64,000 nt of DNA from Cynocephalus volans (lineage: Eukaryota > Chordata > Mammalia > Dermoptera > Cynocephalidae): positions 15,552,501-15,616,500 of the forward strand of contig NC_084467.1 of the NCBI RefSeq assembly GCF_027409185.1. Reading direction: 5' to 3'. Below are positions 20,912-32,513 of this stretch, one piece after another. Positions within the stretch are counted from its first letter, which is position 1; every line of letters starts with the position of its first letter. The translations under genes and the position numbers were made by a program. The notes below the pieces were generated by a model that was given only the letters and a program-made list of their open reading frames with translations, was not told the DNA's origin and searched no databases.

Positions 20912-23900
20912 TTCATTTCCTCCAACTGCTACAGAATATACATTTTTCTCATCAGTATATGGACTATTCTTCAAGATAGACCACATATTAGGTCACAAAT
21001 TGAGTCTAAAAAAAAATTTTTTTTAAATTGAAATCATTTCAAGTATCTTTTCAGACTGTAATGGATTAAAACTAGAAATTAATAACAAGCAAACCTCTAG
21101 AAACCATAAAAATACATGGAAATTAAACAACATGCTCCTGAACAACCTATGGATCCAAGAAGAAATTAAAAAGGAAATCAAAAAATTTCTTGAAACTAAT
21201 AAAAATAAAGACATATCAAACCAAAACCTGTGAGATACTGCAAAAGGAACACTAAGAAGGAAGTTTATTCAATAAACACTTACATGAAAAGAATAGGAAG
21301 ATTTCAAATAAACAACCTAATGCTATACCTCAAAGAACCAGAAAAACAAGAACAACCCAATCCCAAAATTAGCATAAAGAAAGAAATAATTAAGATCATA
21401 GCAGAACTAAATGAAATAGAGACCCAAAAAATGATATAAAAGATTGGTGAAACAAAAGTTGTTTTTTGAGAAGATAAGCAAAGTAGATAAATCATTAACT
21501 AAGCTAACTTAAGAAAGGAGAGAAGACCCAAATAACAAAAATCAGAAACAAAAAAGGAGATATTACAACCAATACCACAGAAATACAAAGAATCATTAGA
21601 GACTATTTAAACAACCACACACCGATAAATTTGAAAACCTGGAGGAAATGGATACATTTCTGGACAAATACAAGCCACCAGAACAAGAAAACCTGAACAG
21701 ACCAATAACAAGCAATGAAATTGAAGCAGTAATCAGCAGTCTCCCAACAAAGAAAAGCCCAGGACTGGAGGGCTTTACTGCTGAATTCTACCAAATCTTT
21801 AAAGAGGAATTAATACCAATTCTCTTCAAACTATTCCAAAAAATTGAAACACAGGCCATCTCCCAAACTCATTTTATGAGGCCAGCATTACTCTGATACC
21901 AAAACCAGACAAAGATACAACAAAAAAAAGAAAACTACAGGCCAATATCTTTAATGAACATAGACACAAAAATCCTCAACAAAATATTAGCAAACAGAAT
22001 ACAGCAACACATCAAAAATATTATACACCATGATCAAAGTGGGATTCATCCTAGGGATGCAAGGATGGTTCAAAATATGCAAGTCAATAAATGTCATACA
22101 CCACATCAACAAAATCAAGGACAAAAACTATATGATCATATCAATAGATGTAGAAAAAACATTTGACAAAATTCAATCTCTCTTCATCATAAAGACTGTT
22201 CGCAAATCAGATATAGAAGGAAAGTATTTCAACACAATAAAAACCATATAATACAAACCCACTGCCAATATCATCCTTAATCATCCTTAGAACAGGAACA
22301 AGACAAGGATGCCCACTCTCACCATTCCTATTTAGCATAGTATTGGAAATACTAGCCAGAGCAATCAGGCAAGAGAAAGAAATAAAGGGCATCCATATTG
22401 GAAAAGAGGAAGTCAAACTGTCCCTGTTTACAGATGACTTGATCCTATACACAGAAAAACCTAAAGACTCTAAAAAAAAAGTCTTAGAGCTGATAAATGA
22501 ATTCAGTAAAGTTGCAAGATACAAAGTCAACATGTAAAAATCCGTAGCATTTTATGCTTCAACAATGAACTAGCAGAAAAAGAAATCAAGAAAGCAAGCC
22601 CATTTACAATAGTCACCAAAAAAAACAAAAAACAAAAAAAAAACCTAGGAATCAATTTAACCAGCGAGGTGAAATATCTCTACAATGAGAACTATGAATC
22701 ACTACTGAAAGAAATTAAAGAGGACACAAAAAAATGGAAAGACATTTTATGCTCTTGGATTGGAAGAATAAACATTGTGAAAATGTCCATACTACCCAAT
22801 GTGGTCTACAGATTCAGTGCAATCCCCATCAAAATACCAATCACATTCCTCACAGAAATAGAAAAAACGATCCTAACATTTGTATGGAACAACTAAAGAT
22901 CCAAAAATTGCCAAAAATTGCCAAAGCAATTCTGAGCAAAAATAAATAAAACCAGAGGCATTATACTACATGACTTCAAATTATACTACAAAACTATAGT
23001 AACCAAAACAGCATGGAACTGGCATAAAAACAGACACTCAGACCGATGGAACAGAATAGAGAACCCAGATATCAACCCACATACTTACAGCCAACTGATC
23101 TCAACAAAGGCACCAAGAACATATATTGGGAAAGACTGCCTCTTCAATAAATGATTCTGGGAAAACTGGACATCCATATGTAGAAGAAAGAAACTAGACC
23201 CTACCTACCACATACCAAAATCAACTCAAAATGGATTAACGACTTAAATATAGGACCTGAAACTATAAAACTCTTAAAAGAAAACATGGGGAAACTTAAA
23301 TAAGTAGACAAAGATTTTATGAATAAGATCCCAAAAGCACAGGCAACAAAAGGAAAAATAAACAAATGGGATTATATTAAACTAAAAAGCTTCTGCACAG
23401 CAAAAGAAACAATTAACAGAGTGAAAAGACAACCTACAAACTGGGAGAAAATATTTGCAAACTATGCATCTGACAAGGGATTAATATCCAGAACATACAA
23501 GGGACTCAAATAACTTAACAGTAAAAAAAATCAGTAACTGCATTTAAAAAGGAGCTGAATAGGCATTTCTCAAAAGAAGATATAAAAATGGCCAACAGAC
23601 ACATGAAAAAATGCTCAAAATCACTAAGTATCGGGGAAATGCAAATCGAAATCACATTGAGATATCATCTCACCCCAGTTAGACTGGCCATTATCAAAAA
23701 ATAGAGAATAACAAATGCTGGTAAGGATGTGGAGAAAGGGGATCCTCCTACACTGTTGGTGGGACTGTAAGTTAGTGCAGCCACTATGGAAAACAGTATG
23801 GAGGTTCATCAACTACAGATAGCACTGCCATATGATCCAGCAATCCCACTGCTGGGTATCTACCCAAAGGAATGGAAATCATCATGTTCAAGGGATACCT

Positions 23901-24466
23901 GCACTCCCATGTTTATTGCAGCTATATTTACAATAGCCAAGAGTTGGAATCAATTTAAATGTCTATCCGTGGACTACTGGATAAGGAAAATGTGGTATAT
24001 ATACACAGTGGAATATAATCTGCCATAACAAGAATGAATTTCTGTCATTCACAGCAGCATGGATGAACTTAGAGAATATTATGTTATGCCAGCCACAGAG
24101 AGAGAAATAACACGTCTTCACTCATAAGTGGGAGTTAAAAATAAACAAACAAATAAAAAAGAAAGAAAGATACAACAATCACAATAATTCATTGAACTTT
24201 CAAAAGGAGAGAACTGAACCAAGGCTACTAGAGGTGGGAAAGGGGGAGGTGGAAGGGGGGTTAGCAAGAAATTGGTAAAGGGCAGCAAAAAATGATTACA
24301 TTGTGTAGTGTTGAATATACTAATTATCCTGATTTAACCATCACATATTGCACACAGGTATTGATAGTCAATGCTGTACCCCACAGATATGTACAATCAA
24401 TTATGTTTAATTTAAAATAATTTTTTAAAATTAAAATTCTTTATAAAATACAAAAAAAAAAAAAAT
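20912..24466 (+). mobile_element. 5'-truncated L1 retrotransposon with decayed ORF2
   Basis: The sequence enters L1 ORF2 near the endonuclease/reverse-transcriptase border. It carries broken ORF2 pieces in several frames, including blocks readable as [20 protein letters not shown] (about 21954-22013) and the polymerase box variant FTDD (22427-22438) in place of FADD. C-terminal ORF2 and 3' UTR follow, then a poly(A) run at 24452-24465. Stops and frameshifts break the frame repeatedly, so no functional protein is expected. Flanks around 20905 and 24510 show a degraded direct repeat (a GTGGTTGTA-like block). It is inserted in opposite orientation into an older L1. Confidence 0.8.
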
Positions 24467-24479
24467 CTATAGATGGAAA

Positions 24480-25215
24480 CAAAACAGAACAAAACAAAAA
24501 ATGAAGTGATTCTACCATTTTGCATTCCCACCACAAACATATGCAGATTTCAGTTGCTTCACATCTTCACCAAAATTTGGTGTTGTCAGTCTTTTTAAAG
24601 GAGCTGGCCAGTTTCTCAGTTGGTTAGAGTATGGTGCTGATGACACCAAGGTCTACGGTTCAATGCCTGTACCAGCCAACTGCCCAAATAAATAAATAAA
24701 TAAATTAATTAATTAATTAATTAATAACAATAAATTTTAGACTTTCTAATAGATGCATAGTAGAATCTTATGATTTTAATTTTCATTTCCCTAATGACTG
24801 AGGCTGACCACCTTTTCTGTGTGCTAATTTGCCAATTTGTATACTTTCTTTAGTGATGTGTCTGTTCAACTCTTTTGTTCATTTTTCTGTTGGGTTTGTT
24901 TGTTTTGTTATTACTGAGTATCAAGAGTTCTTTGTAAATCCTGATTCAAGTTCTTTATCAGATACTCGATTTGAAAATATTTTCTTCTGGTCTGTCTGTG
25001 ATTTGTTTTTTCATTATTTTAACAGGATTTCTGAAAGAGCAGAAGTTAAATTTTCATGAAGCCCATTTTATTGATTTGTTTTCTCTTATGTGTTGTGCTG
25101 TTGGTGTTGTATTAAGAAATCTACCTGATCCAAAGAAACAAAAATTTTCTCCCATGTTTTCTTCTAGAAATTCTATAAGCTTAGGTTTTACATCTACGTC
25201 TATGATCCATTTTTA
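24480..25215 (-). mobile_element. Old L1 fragment, right part
   Basis: This continues the element at 20283-20911: 'ccctaatgactgaggctgac', 'gagttctttgtaaatcctga' and 'tcttctagaaattctataag' are complements of L1 ORF2 C-terminal coding sequence. A tRNA-derived SINE interrupts it at 24601-24725. Confidence 0.6.
24601..24725 (+). mobile_element. tRNA-Ile-derived SINE with AAAT/AATT tail
   Basis: It begins GAGCTGGCCAGTTTCTCAGT and keeps a tRNA-Ile-like D arm ('cagttggttagag'), an anticodon-arm-like 'atggtgctgatgacaccaag' and a B-box 'ggttcaatgcc', followed by a (AAAT)n then (AATT)n tail. It is clearly a SINE rather than a tRNA gene because the acceptor stem is mismatched and a tail follows. Confidence 0.75.
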
Positions 25216-28200
25216 ATATTTATTTTTTTAAATTGTGGTAAAATACACATAACATAAAATTTTACCATCTTAACCATTTTTTAGTGTATAGTTTAGTGGC
25301 ATTAAGTAGATTCACATTGTTGTGCTAACATCAACACCATCCATTTCCAGAACTCTTTCCATCTTGCAAAACTGAAACTCTGTGTCCATGAAACACTAAT
25401 TCCCCATTTTCCCTCTCCCCTCACCCCAGCCCTGGCAACCACCAATCTACTTCCTGTCTCTATGAATTTGTCTAGACATTTAAAATAAGTGGAATCATTC
25501 AGTATTTGTCATTTTATGACTGGCTTATGTCACTTAGCACAATATCATCAACGTTCGTCCATGTTGTAGCATATGTTAGAATTTCCTTCCTTTTTAAGGC
25601 TGAATATCATAATCCTTTTTTTAAAACAGCTTTATCGAGATTAATTTGCATACCATACCATTTATTTATTTCAAGTGTATAATTCAATTGTTTTCTTCCA
25701 TATATTCACAGTTATGCAAACATTGCCACAATCTAATTTTAGAACATTTTTGATATCCCAAAAAGTAACTGTACTCATTAGCAATCACTCCCCAATTCCC
25801 TCCACCACACTCTCCCTCCCTTCAGCCCTGGACAATCACTAATCTCATACTTTCTGTCTCTACAGACTTGCCTATTCTTGGTATTTTGTATAAATGAAAT
25901 CATGCAATATGTGGGCTTTTGTGTCTGGCTTCTTTCACTTATCATAATGTTTTCAAGTTCATCCATGCTATAGCGTGTATCAATACTTCATTATTTTTAA
26001 TGGCTGGATAATACTCCATTATCTAGATATATCACATTTTATGTATGCTTTCATCAACTGATGGACATTTGCTTTTTTTCCCACTTTCTGGCTGTCATGA
26101 ATAATGCTGCTATGAACATTTGTATACACTTTTTTGTGCGGATGCATGTTTTCATTTCTCTTGGGTATACACCTAGGAGCGGAATTGCTGGGTCATACGG
26201 TAAGTCCATATTAACACTTTGAGGAACTGCTAAACCATTTTCCAAAGTGGTGCATTATTTTACATTCCCATCAGCAGTGCACGAGGGCTCCACCTTCTCC
26301 CTGACACTTACCATTTGTCTTTTTCGATACAGCCATAGCTGTCCTGGTGGGTGTGAAGTGATATCTCACTATGGGTTTGATTTGCATTTCCCTAATGACT
26401 AATGATGTTGCACATCATTTCATTAGTTTGTCTTCTTTGGAGAAATGTCTATTTAAGTGCCTTGTCTATTTTAAAAATTGGGTTGTTATCTTTTGACTGT
26501 TGAGTTGTAGGAGTTCTTTATGTATTCTAGATACAGATTCCTTATCAGTCACATGATTTGCAAATATTTTCTTCCATTCTGTGGGTTGTCTTTTTACTTT
26601 CTTGATGGTATAGTTTGTAGCAGAAAATTTTTTAATTTTGATAAAGTTCAAATTATCTTTTTTTTTTTCACTTGTCTTTGGGTATACTATCTAAGAAATC
26701 ACTGCCTAACCCAGCAGTACAAATATATATTCCTCTGTTTTCTTCTAAGAATTTTATAGTTTACATTTAGATCTCTGATCCATTTTGAGTTAATTTTTGT
26801 GTATAGTTTAAGGAAAAGGTTCAACTTCATTCTTTTGCAGATGGATATCCAGTTATCATCTCAGCAACATTTGTTGAAAAGACCATTCTTCCTACTTAAT
26901 TGTCTTAGCACCGTTGTTGAACTGAATGATCCATTCTGGATTAATTTTTGTGTACAGTGAGAGGTATGAATTGAAATTCTTTTTTTTTCCTTTTTCTCTT
27001 TCTCTCCCTTCCTCCTTCTCTCCCTCCTTTCCCTCCTTCCTTCCTTCATATCAATAGCCAATTGGCCCAGTACCATCGTTAAAAAAAAAAAAAAAACAAC
27101 TATCCTTCTTCCATGGATTTGCCTCTGCATCTTTGTCAAAAATAAATCTTCCATCCATGTATACATCGAATTCCGGATCATCTATTCTGTTCCATTGACC
27201 TATGTATTTTTATGCCAACACTACACTGTCTTGATTAAAGTAATTTTCTGAGTCTTAAAATCAGATAGTATAAGTCCTGCAACTTTATTTTCTTTTTATA
27301 GTTGATTTGGCTATTCTAGATCCTTTTACTTTCCTTATGAATTTTAGGATCAGCTTGTCAATTTCTACAGAAAAGCCTGTTAGGATTTTGACTGAGAGTG
27401 TTTTGACTCTATCGAGCAAGTGGGGAGAATAGACATCATAATGATATTGAGTTTTCTCATTCATGGTATGTCCTTCAATTTATTTTTGGTCTTCCTTGGT
27501 TTTTCTGAGCATCGTTTTATAGTTTTCAGTGTACAAGTCTTCCATATTTTTTGTCAATTTTATCCCAAATGTTTCATATTTTTGAGTATTATTGTAAATG
27601 TATTTAAATTTCTTAAATTTATAATTAATTGCTAGTATGTAGAAGTAAATTTATTATTATTATTTCGCATCTTTATCCTACATCTTGCAATCTTTCTAAA
27701 CTCAATTATTAGTTCCAGTACCTTTTTAATAGATTCCACAGGATTTGTTACATGGAGTATTATGTTTATGACAGTAGAGATGATCTTACTTCCTTTCCAA
27801 CCCAAGTGCCTTTCTTTTCTTGCCTTATTGTACCAACTAAAACCACCAAACAATGTTGAACGGAAGTGGTGAGACTAGACATCTTTGCCTTCTTCCTGGT
27901 CCTGGGAAGAAAAACATTCAGTCTTTCACTATTAAGCATGATGTTAGCTGTAAGCTTATTGTAAATGCCCTTATTCAAGTTGAGGAAGTTCCCTCCTATC
28001 TCGGTTTGCTGACGGTTTTTCATTTTTTCGTTTTTTTAAAATCAGGAATAGATGTTCAATTTTGTTTAATGGTGTTTGTTTGTTTTGTTGCATTTATTGA
28101 AATGATCATATGGTTTTTCTTCTTTAGTCCATGAGCATGGTGTGTTACATTGACTGATTTTGAATGTAAAGCCAACCTTTTATTCCTGGGATAAATCTCA

Positions 28201-28418
28201 CTTAGTCATGGTATAGTTTCCAGTTTATGAATTGCTGGATTCTCTTTGCCAAAATTTTGTTAAGAATTTTTGTATCTGTGTTCATGAGGGATATTTGTCT
28301 GTGGTTTTCTTGTAATGTCTTTTCTTGGTTTGGGTATCAGAATAATGGTGGCTTAATAGAATGAGTTGGGAAGCATTCCCTGCACTTAAATTTTCTGGGA
28401 GAATTGGTGTATAATTGG
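25216..28418 (-). mobile_element. Mosaic of old L1 copies (minus strand)
   Basis: Two 3'-end-like starts ('attgtggtaaaatacacata' near 25233 and 'acagctttatcgagattaat' near 25627) suggest at least two tandemly placed L1M copies. The complement encodes ORF2 remnants, for example KKFSATNYTIKKVKRQPTEW (about 26580-26640). A pyrimidine-rich low-complexity stretch lies at 26980-27050. No intact frame remains. Confidence 0.6.
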
Positions 28419-28819
28419 TGTTATGGGCTAAATTGTGTCCCCCTAAAATTCATATGTTGAAACCCAAACCCCCAATACCTCAGAATGTGACTATATTTGA
28501 AGACAGGGCTTTTAAAGAGGTGATTAAGTTAAAATGAGGGTGGGTCCTGATCCAATATGACCGATGTCCTTAAAAGAAGAGGAAATATAAACACACACGG
28601 AGAGACACTAGAGATGTCCATGCACAGAGAAAAGATCACGTGAGGACGCAGCAAGAAGGCAGTCATCTGAAAGTCAAGGAGAGAGCCTGAGAATAAAACC
28701 AACCTTGGACACCTTGATCTTGGACTTCCAGCATCCAGGAAAGTGAGAAAATAAATTTCTATTGTTTAAGCCACCCAGTCCATGGTACTTTGCTATGGCA
28801 GCCCTAGAAAACCAATGCA
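28419..28819 (+). mobile_element. MLT1-type MaLR LTR inserted in old L1
   Basis: It begins TGTTATGGGCTAAATTGTGT and has 'ttcatatgttgaaacccaaa', 'ggcttttaaagaggtgatta' and 'aataaatttctattgtttaa' (poly(A) signal region), ending 'ggcagccctagaaaaccaat' then gca. L1 sequence resumes immediately after, so the LTR is younger than that L1. Confidence 0.75.
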
Positions 28820-29075
28820 GTTGGTATTATTTCTTCCTTAAGTATTTGGTCAAATTCATCAGTGAAGTCATCTGGACCTGGAGTTTGTTTATGGCAAGGT
28901 TTTAAATTACACATTAAATTTACTTAGCAGATATAGGGCTACTTCCAGTTGAGTGAGTTCGCATCTTTCTAGGAAACTGACTATTTTCTCTTAATTGTTG
29001 AATGTATTCTGACATTCATTTTTATACCAAAAACCACAAATAAGAAAATAAACATCACCAGTTATTCTACTGTCT
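28820..29075 (-). mobile_element. Continuation of the old L1
   Basis: The complement of L1 ORF2 continues after the MaLR LTR ('tcatctggacctggagtttg'). It fades near 29000-29075, just before the target site of the twin-primed L1. Confidence 0.5.
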
Positions 29076-29087
29076 AAAGATGACCAT

Positions 29088-29630
29088 CCCTCTTCCCCCC
29101 TCCCTCTTGTCTTTACAAGTTCAAGGAATTGTTGTGATTGTTGTGTCTTCTTCCCCCCACACCTTTTATTTGTTTGAGTTTATTTATTTATTTATTTTTA
29201 GCTCCCACAAATAAGTGAGAACATGTGATATTTCTCTTTCCGTGCCTGACTTGTTTCACTTAATATAATTTTCTCTAAGTCCATCCACGTTGCGAATGGT
29301 AGTATTTCATTCTTTTTTATAGCAGAGTAGTACTCCATTGTGTAGATATAACCACAGTTTCCATATCCACTCAGCTGATGATGGACATTTGCGCTGGTTC
29401 CAACTCTTTGCTATTGTAAACAGAGCTCCAGTAAACATGGGAGTACAGGTGTCCCTTTGGCATTATGATTTCCATTCCTCTGGGTATATTCCCAGAAGTT
29501 GAATAGCCGGGTCATATGGTAGATCTACCTGTAATTGTTTGGTGAAGGGTCACGAAAATCAACTACAATGTATATTGAAAAGTTAAAATAAAATTTAAAA
29601 AATATTTTTAAAATAAAGAAAGAAAGAAAG
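29088..29630 (+). mobile_element. Twin-primed (5'-inverted) short L1 insertion
   Basis: The 12-base sequence aaagatgaccat occurs at 29076-29087 and again at 29631-29642, bracketing the element as a target-site duplication. The left part (to about 29540) is L1 3'-region sequence in antisense ('cagcagtagtactcc'-like block, 'gtatattcccagaagttgaa'). The last 90 bases are sense L1 3' terminus ending in an A-rich (GAAA)n tail. Antisense 5' part plus sense 3' part is the signature of twin priming during retrotransposition. Confidence 0.7.
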
Positions 29631-29642
29631 AAAGATGACCAT

Positions 29643-31730
29643 TATTACTGTTTTGGAGTATATTTTTCCAGATAATTTTTTAAATATGCACACCAATCCC
29701 TTTTAAAAACACTATTATCCTGTATTATAGTTTTTTTTAAATGTCAGATATTCTTTGAAAACATGATCATAGATGGATGTTAATAATTTGCCTAATTCCC
29801 TAACTTAAGTTGCTTCTGATTTGAGGGCCGTCATAAACACACCCCACTCAGTGTTCTTTTTCATCTGTCTCTGGGAACAACTCAAGTCGGCATCTTGGTT
29901 TACAGTCCCCAAAGTGGAATGACTGGGTTGACCAGTTTATTATTGACTAGTTATTGGGCACCCATGCTTGATAGGGGCAGGGTGCGGAAGAGGGAAGACC
30001 AGCCCAACCAGCACGTCCAGTGGGAATTTGAGATGAGAAAGTGACAAGTTTCTGTTCAGAGGCTCCTGGGATCCAAGGCTCCTGGGGTCCCCAACCCAGC
30101 CTTGACCTCCTTAACATAGATCTAAATGGATCCCGGTTACCCGCAGGTTGGAGGCTGTATGCTTAGCATGTGGACTGTACCCGGCATTGCTTCTTGACTC
30201 TTCCTACTTTGGAGTGCAGTGATACCATTCAGAGGTGTGTGCAAAAATCAGCCAAGCTTTGTTCAGACAAGTGAAGGCAGGGACTAGCCTTGTCTTCCCA
30301 TCGCTCCCAGTCCGATGAGGCAGATGCAGCCCTTGTTCCACTGGGAACCCTGGGGAAATAAAGGGCCCTGCTGTCCAGGATCCCCAGCCTGCGTGAAGCG
30401 TCAAGATCTACAAACAAGAACGTATTCAGGCATCTACAAAGGAGTGCATAAGCAAAATAACAACTCCTCATGTGGGGATGTGTGCTTGGATGCAGTGGGG
30501 TTTTCCAGAATAACTTCCTGAGAAGAAGATGGCCTGGACCCACAGAGGGGAAGTTGGACAGAGGAAGGGTGGGGCTGGCTGAGGGGGAAGAACGTGTGGG
30601 ATTGGCCAGTTGATTTGGTATAGCCAGAAGAGGAAGCTGGCAAGGCTAGGGGTAGGGAGGGAAGCCTGGGGTCTCTTCTGCCTATTGTTAGCAGTTTTGG
30701 GCACATTGGGGAGAAAGGTCAACATGAGGTTGAAGGTGTTATTTGGAGTGTCAATTTCCAGATGTCCTCTTTTCTTCCCCCTCCCACCATCTCAATTCAC
30801 CCCAAGGCTGGAGATCGGGCCGCTGCTCTGTAGCCATCAGATCTTTAACTGAGCACCTACCACGTGCCCCAGCCATGTGACACCTGCCCCCTACTAGTAC
30901 AATCCTTACTCATTGAGGTCTGGCTATATTCATTCTACAGCTGAGGATGCAGACCAGGGAAGAGAGCGCTCCTGCCACAGTCTCACAGCCAAGAAGTGGG
31001 GGTGATGGCACCGGAGCCCCATCAGTGCAGCTGCTCAAACCTCTAGGCCCAGCCCAAAAGGCCAAGCCCTGAGCAAGAGCTCCCAGAGCTCAAGCCCCAA
31101 AAGAGGCAAACAGCTCTGACTCCCAGCCCCCCCAACCTCTCAACTGGAGGTAAATGTGCCCCCCACCCCCCACCCCAAAAGTGCAAATTTGTCAATGTCC
31201 AGGGATGTTTTTGGTTGTCATAACTGTGGTGAGGGGGAGAGGGTAACTATGAAAGACCAGGTGCGTTCTCAGTATTCTGGGATGCACTAGACGGTCCACC
31301 TGCCATTCCTGCAGCACCAAGACTGAGAAGCCCACTCCAGATGGAGCAAGCTTGCCCTTCCAGATGTGAATGGGGTCTAGAGGCATGTGCCTGTGCCCCT
31401 CTAGTCTTAGCCCGGTGGCCAGACAGATGTGGGCACTGACATGCTTCTAGATGCAGGGAGCCCCCCTCTTTCAGGTGTGGGTGGAGAGTTCTCCCCAGAT
31501 TCTGGACTGTCCTCTCCAGATGTGGAGGAACGCCCTACAGACATGGGCTTGTCCTCACACAGTGGTCCCCCGACAAAGATTCTCTCCTTGACCAAACTCT
31601 GTGCAGGCTCCCAGGAGCTCTGTTTTCAACTAGGTCTGAACATTTGGGCTTCTGTTATCTCAGCATTGTCCAATTTTAGCAAGAACCCAGCTAAGGTGGT
31701 TTATCTAGAATCCCCTGTCCTCCGTATCTG
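29643..31730. other. Intergenic DNA, mostly unassigned
   Basis: Bases 29643-29930 look like a worn L1/L2 fragment. Bases 30840-31060 are MIR-like ('aactgagcacctaccacgtg'). Bases 31100-31730 are CT-rich with several short 'ccagatgtg' and 'ttctccccag' motifs, possibly an old LTR or internal ERV piece. No gene could be supported. Confidence 0.35.
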
Positions 31731-31734
31731 ATCA

Positions 31735-32055
31735 GGTTCCTCATCCTCCACATCCCCCAGGTAATGTCTGGTCACCTGCCCTGCCTGCAGCAAGAATCCT
31801 GCTAGATGGGTTCAGCCAGAATCCCCCCTCACCCCTGATGTGTTAGTAATTTTCCATCCACAGGCCCCCTCCGCAACCATGTTCCTTGGCTATGAATTCC
31901 CACTTTTCCTTCTTGAATTTGGAGTTGAGTGCAGTCTCTCGTTCCCACTGCAGGACCCACTGCTGTGGTCCCCACACCTCTCACCGTGGCCCCCCTTGAA
32001 TAAAGTCTGCCTTCTGTGCTTTAGCAAGTGTCATTGAATGACTTTTCCTTTAACA
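31735..32055 (+). mobile_element. LTR-like segment just upstream of PLA2G2F
   Basis: This stretch has the look of an ERVL or ERV1 LTR 3' half: 'gatgtgttagtaattttcca', a 'ttggagttgag' block, 'ctgctgtggtccccacacct', an AATAAA signal near 31998, 'tgtgctttagcaagtgtcat' and a final TTTAACA. The end at 32055 is 343 bases before the PLA2G2F start codon. The 5' boundary and the family are uncertain. Confidence 0.45.
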
Positions 32056-32397
32056 TCTTTCAGATGGAGATAAAGAGACCTTGGGGCTAATTTCCTTTCA
32101 GACGCCTGGGGAGGGGCCATCTCCTGGCCAGGTGCATACATCCCTCCACCAGGAAGGCCAGAGCACCCTGGGGTGGGGACTGTACCAGCCAGCTGTGGGC
32201 AGGGCTGTGGTGGTGGGAGGGGGTGGAGCCTCCTTTTTCTAGGGCATGTGTCACCTACCTCCTGCTCAGGGGCACTGCCCTGGCACTGCCCTGCCAGCGT
32301 GTGTGGCAGCGTGAAGCTGGGGCCTGCTCCCCGGAGCCTTTGGAGTGTGTCACAGACCTTTCAAGACCTATGTCGCTGGCCCCCCAGAACCCGGAAC

Positions 32398-32513
32398 ATG
32401 GCAGATGGGGCACAGGCCAACCCCAAAGGGTTCAGGAGGAAGGTGCTGGTTAGATGCCTCCCTGGGTGGAGGGGCCCAGGCCTCAGGGCCCCTTCTCCTG
32501 TGAGAACCTCCAG
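32398..32513 (+). CDS. PLA2G2F: PLA2G2F coding exon 1 (long-form leader)
   Basis: It encodes [15 protein letters not shown] and onward, 38 codons plus two bases, followed by donor GTAGGT at 32514. It matches the leader of the human long isoform closely, which supports real coding use. The leader is basic and not a signal peptide by itself. Confidence 0.85.

Noticed and set aside
21230-24028. Several plus-strand frames of 60-80 residues with reverse-transcriptase-like sequence
   Set aside because: Fragments of a decayed L1 ORF2 with many stops and frameshifts; annotated as a mobile element, not genes.
24601-24690. tRNA-Ile gene
   Set aside because: D-arm and B-box survive but the acceptor stem does not pair and an AT tail follows; it is a SINE.
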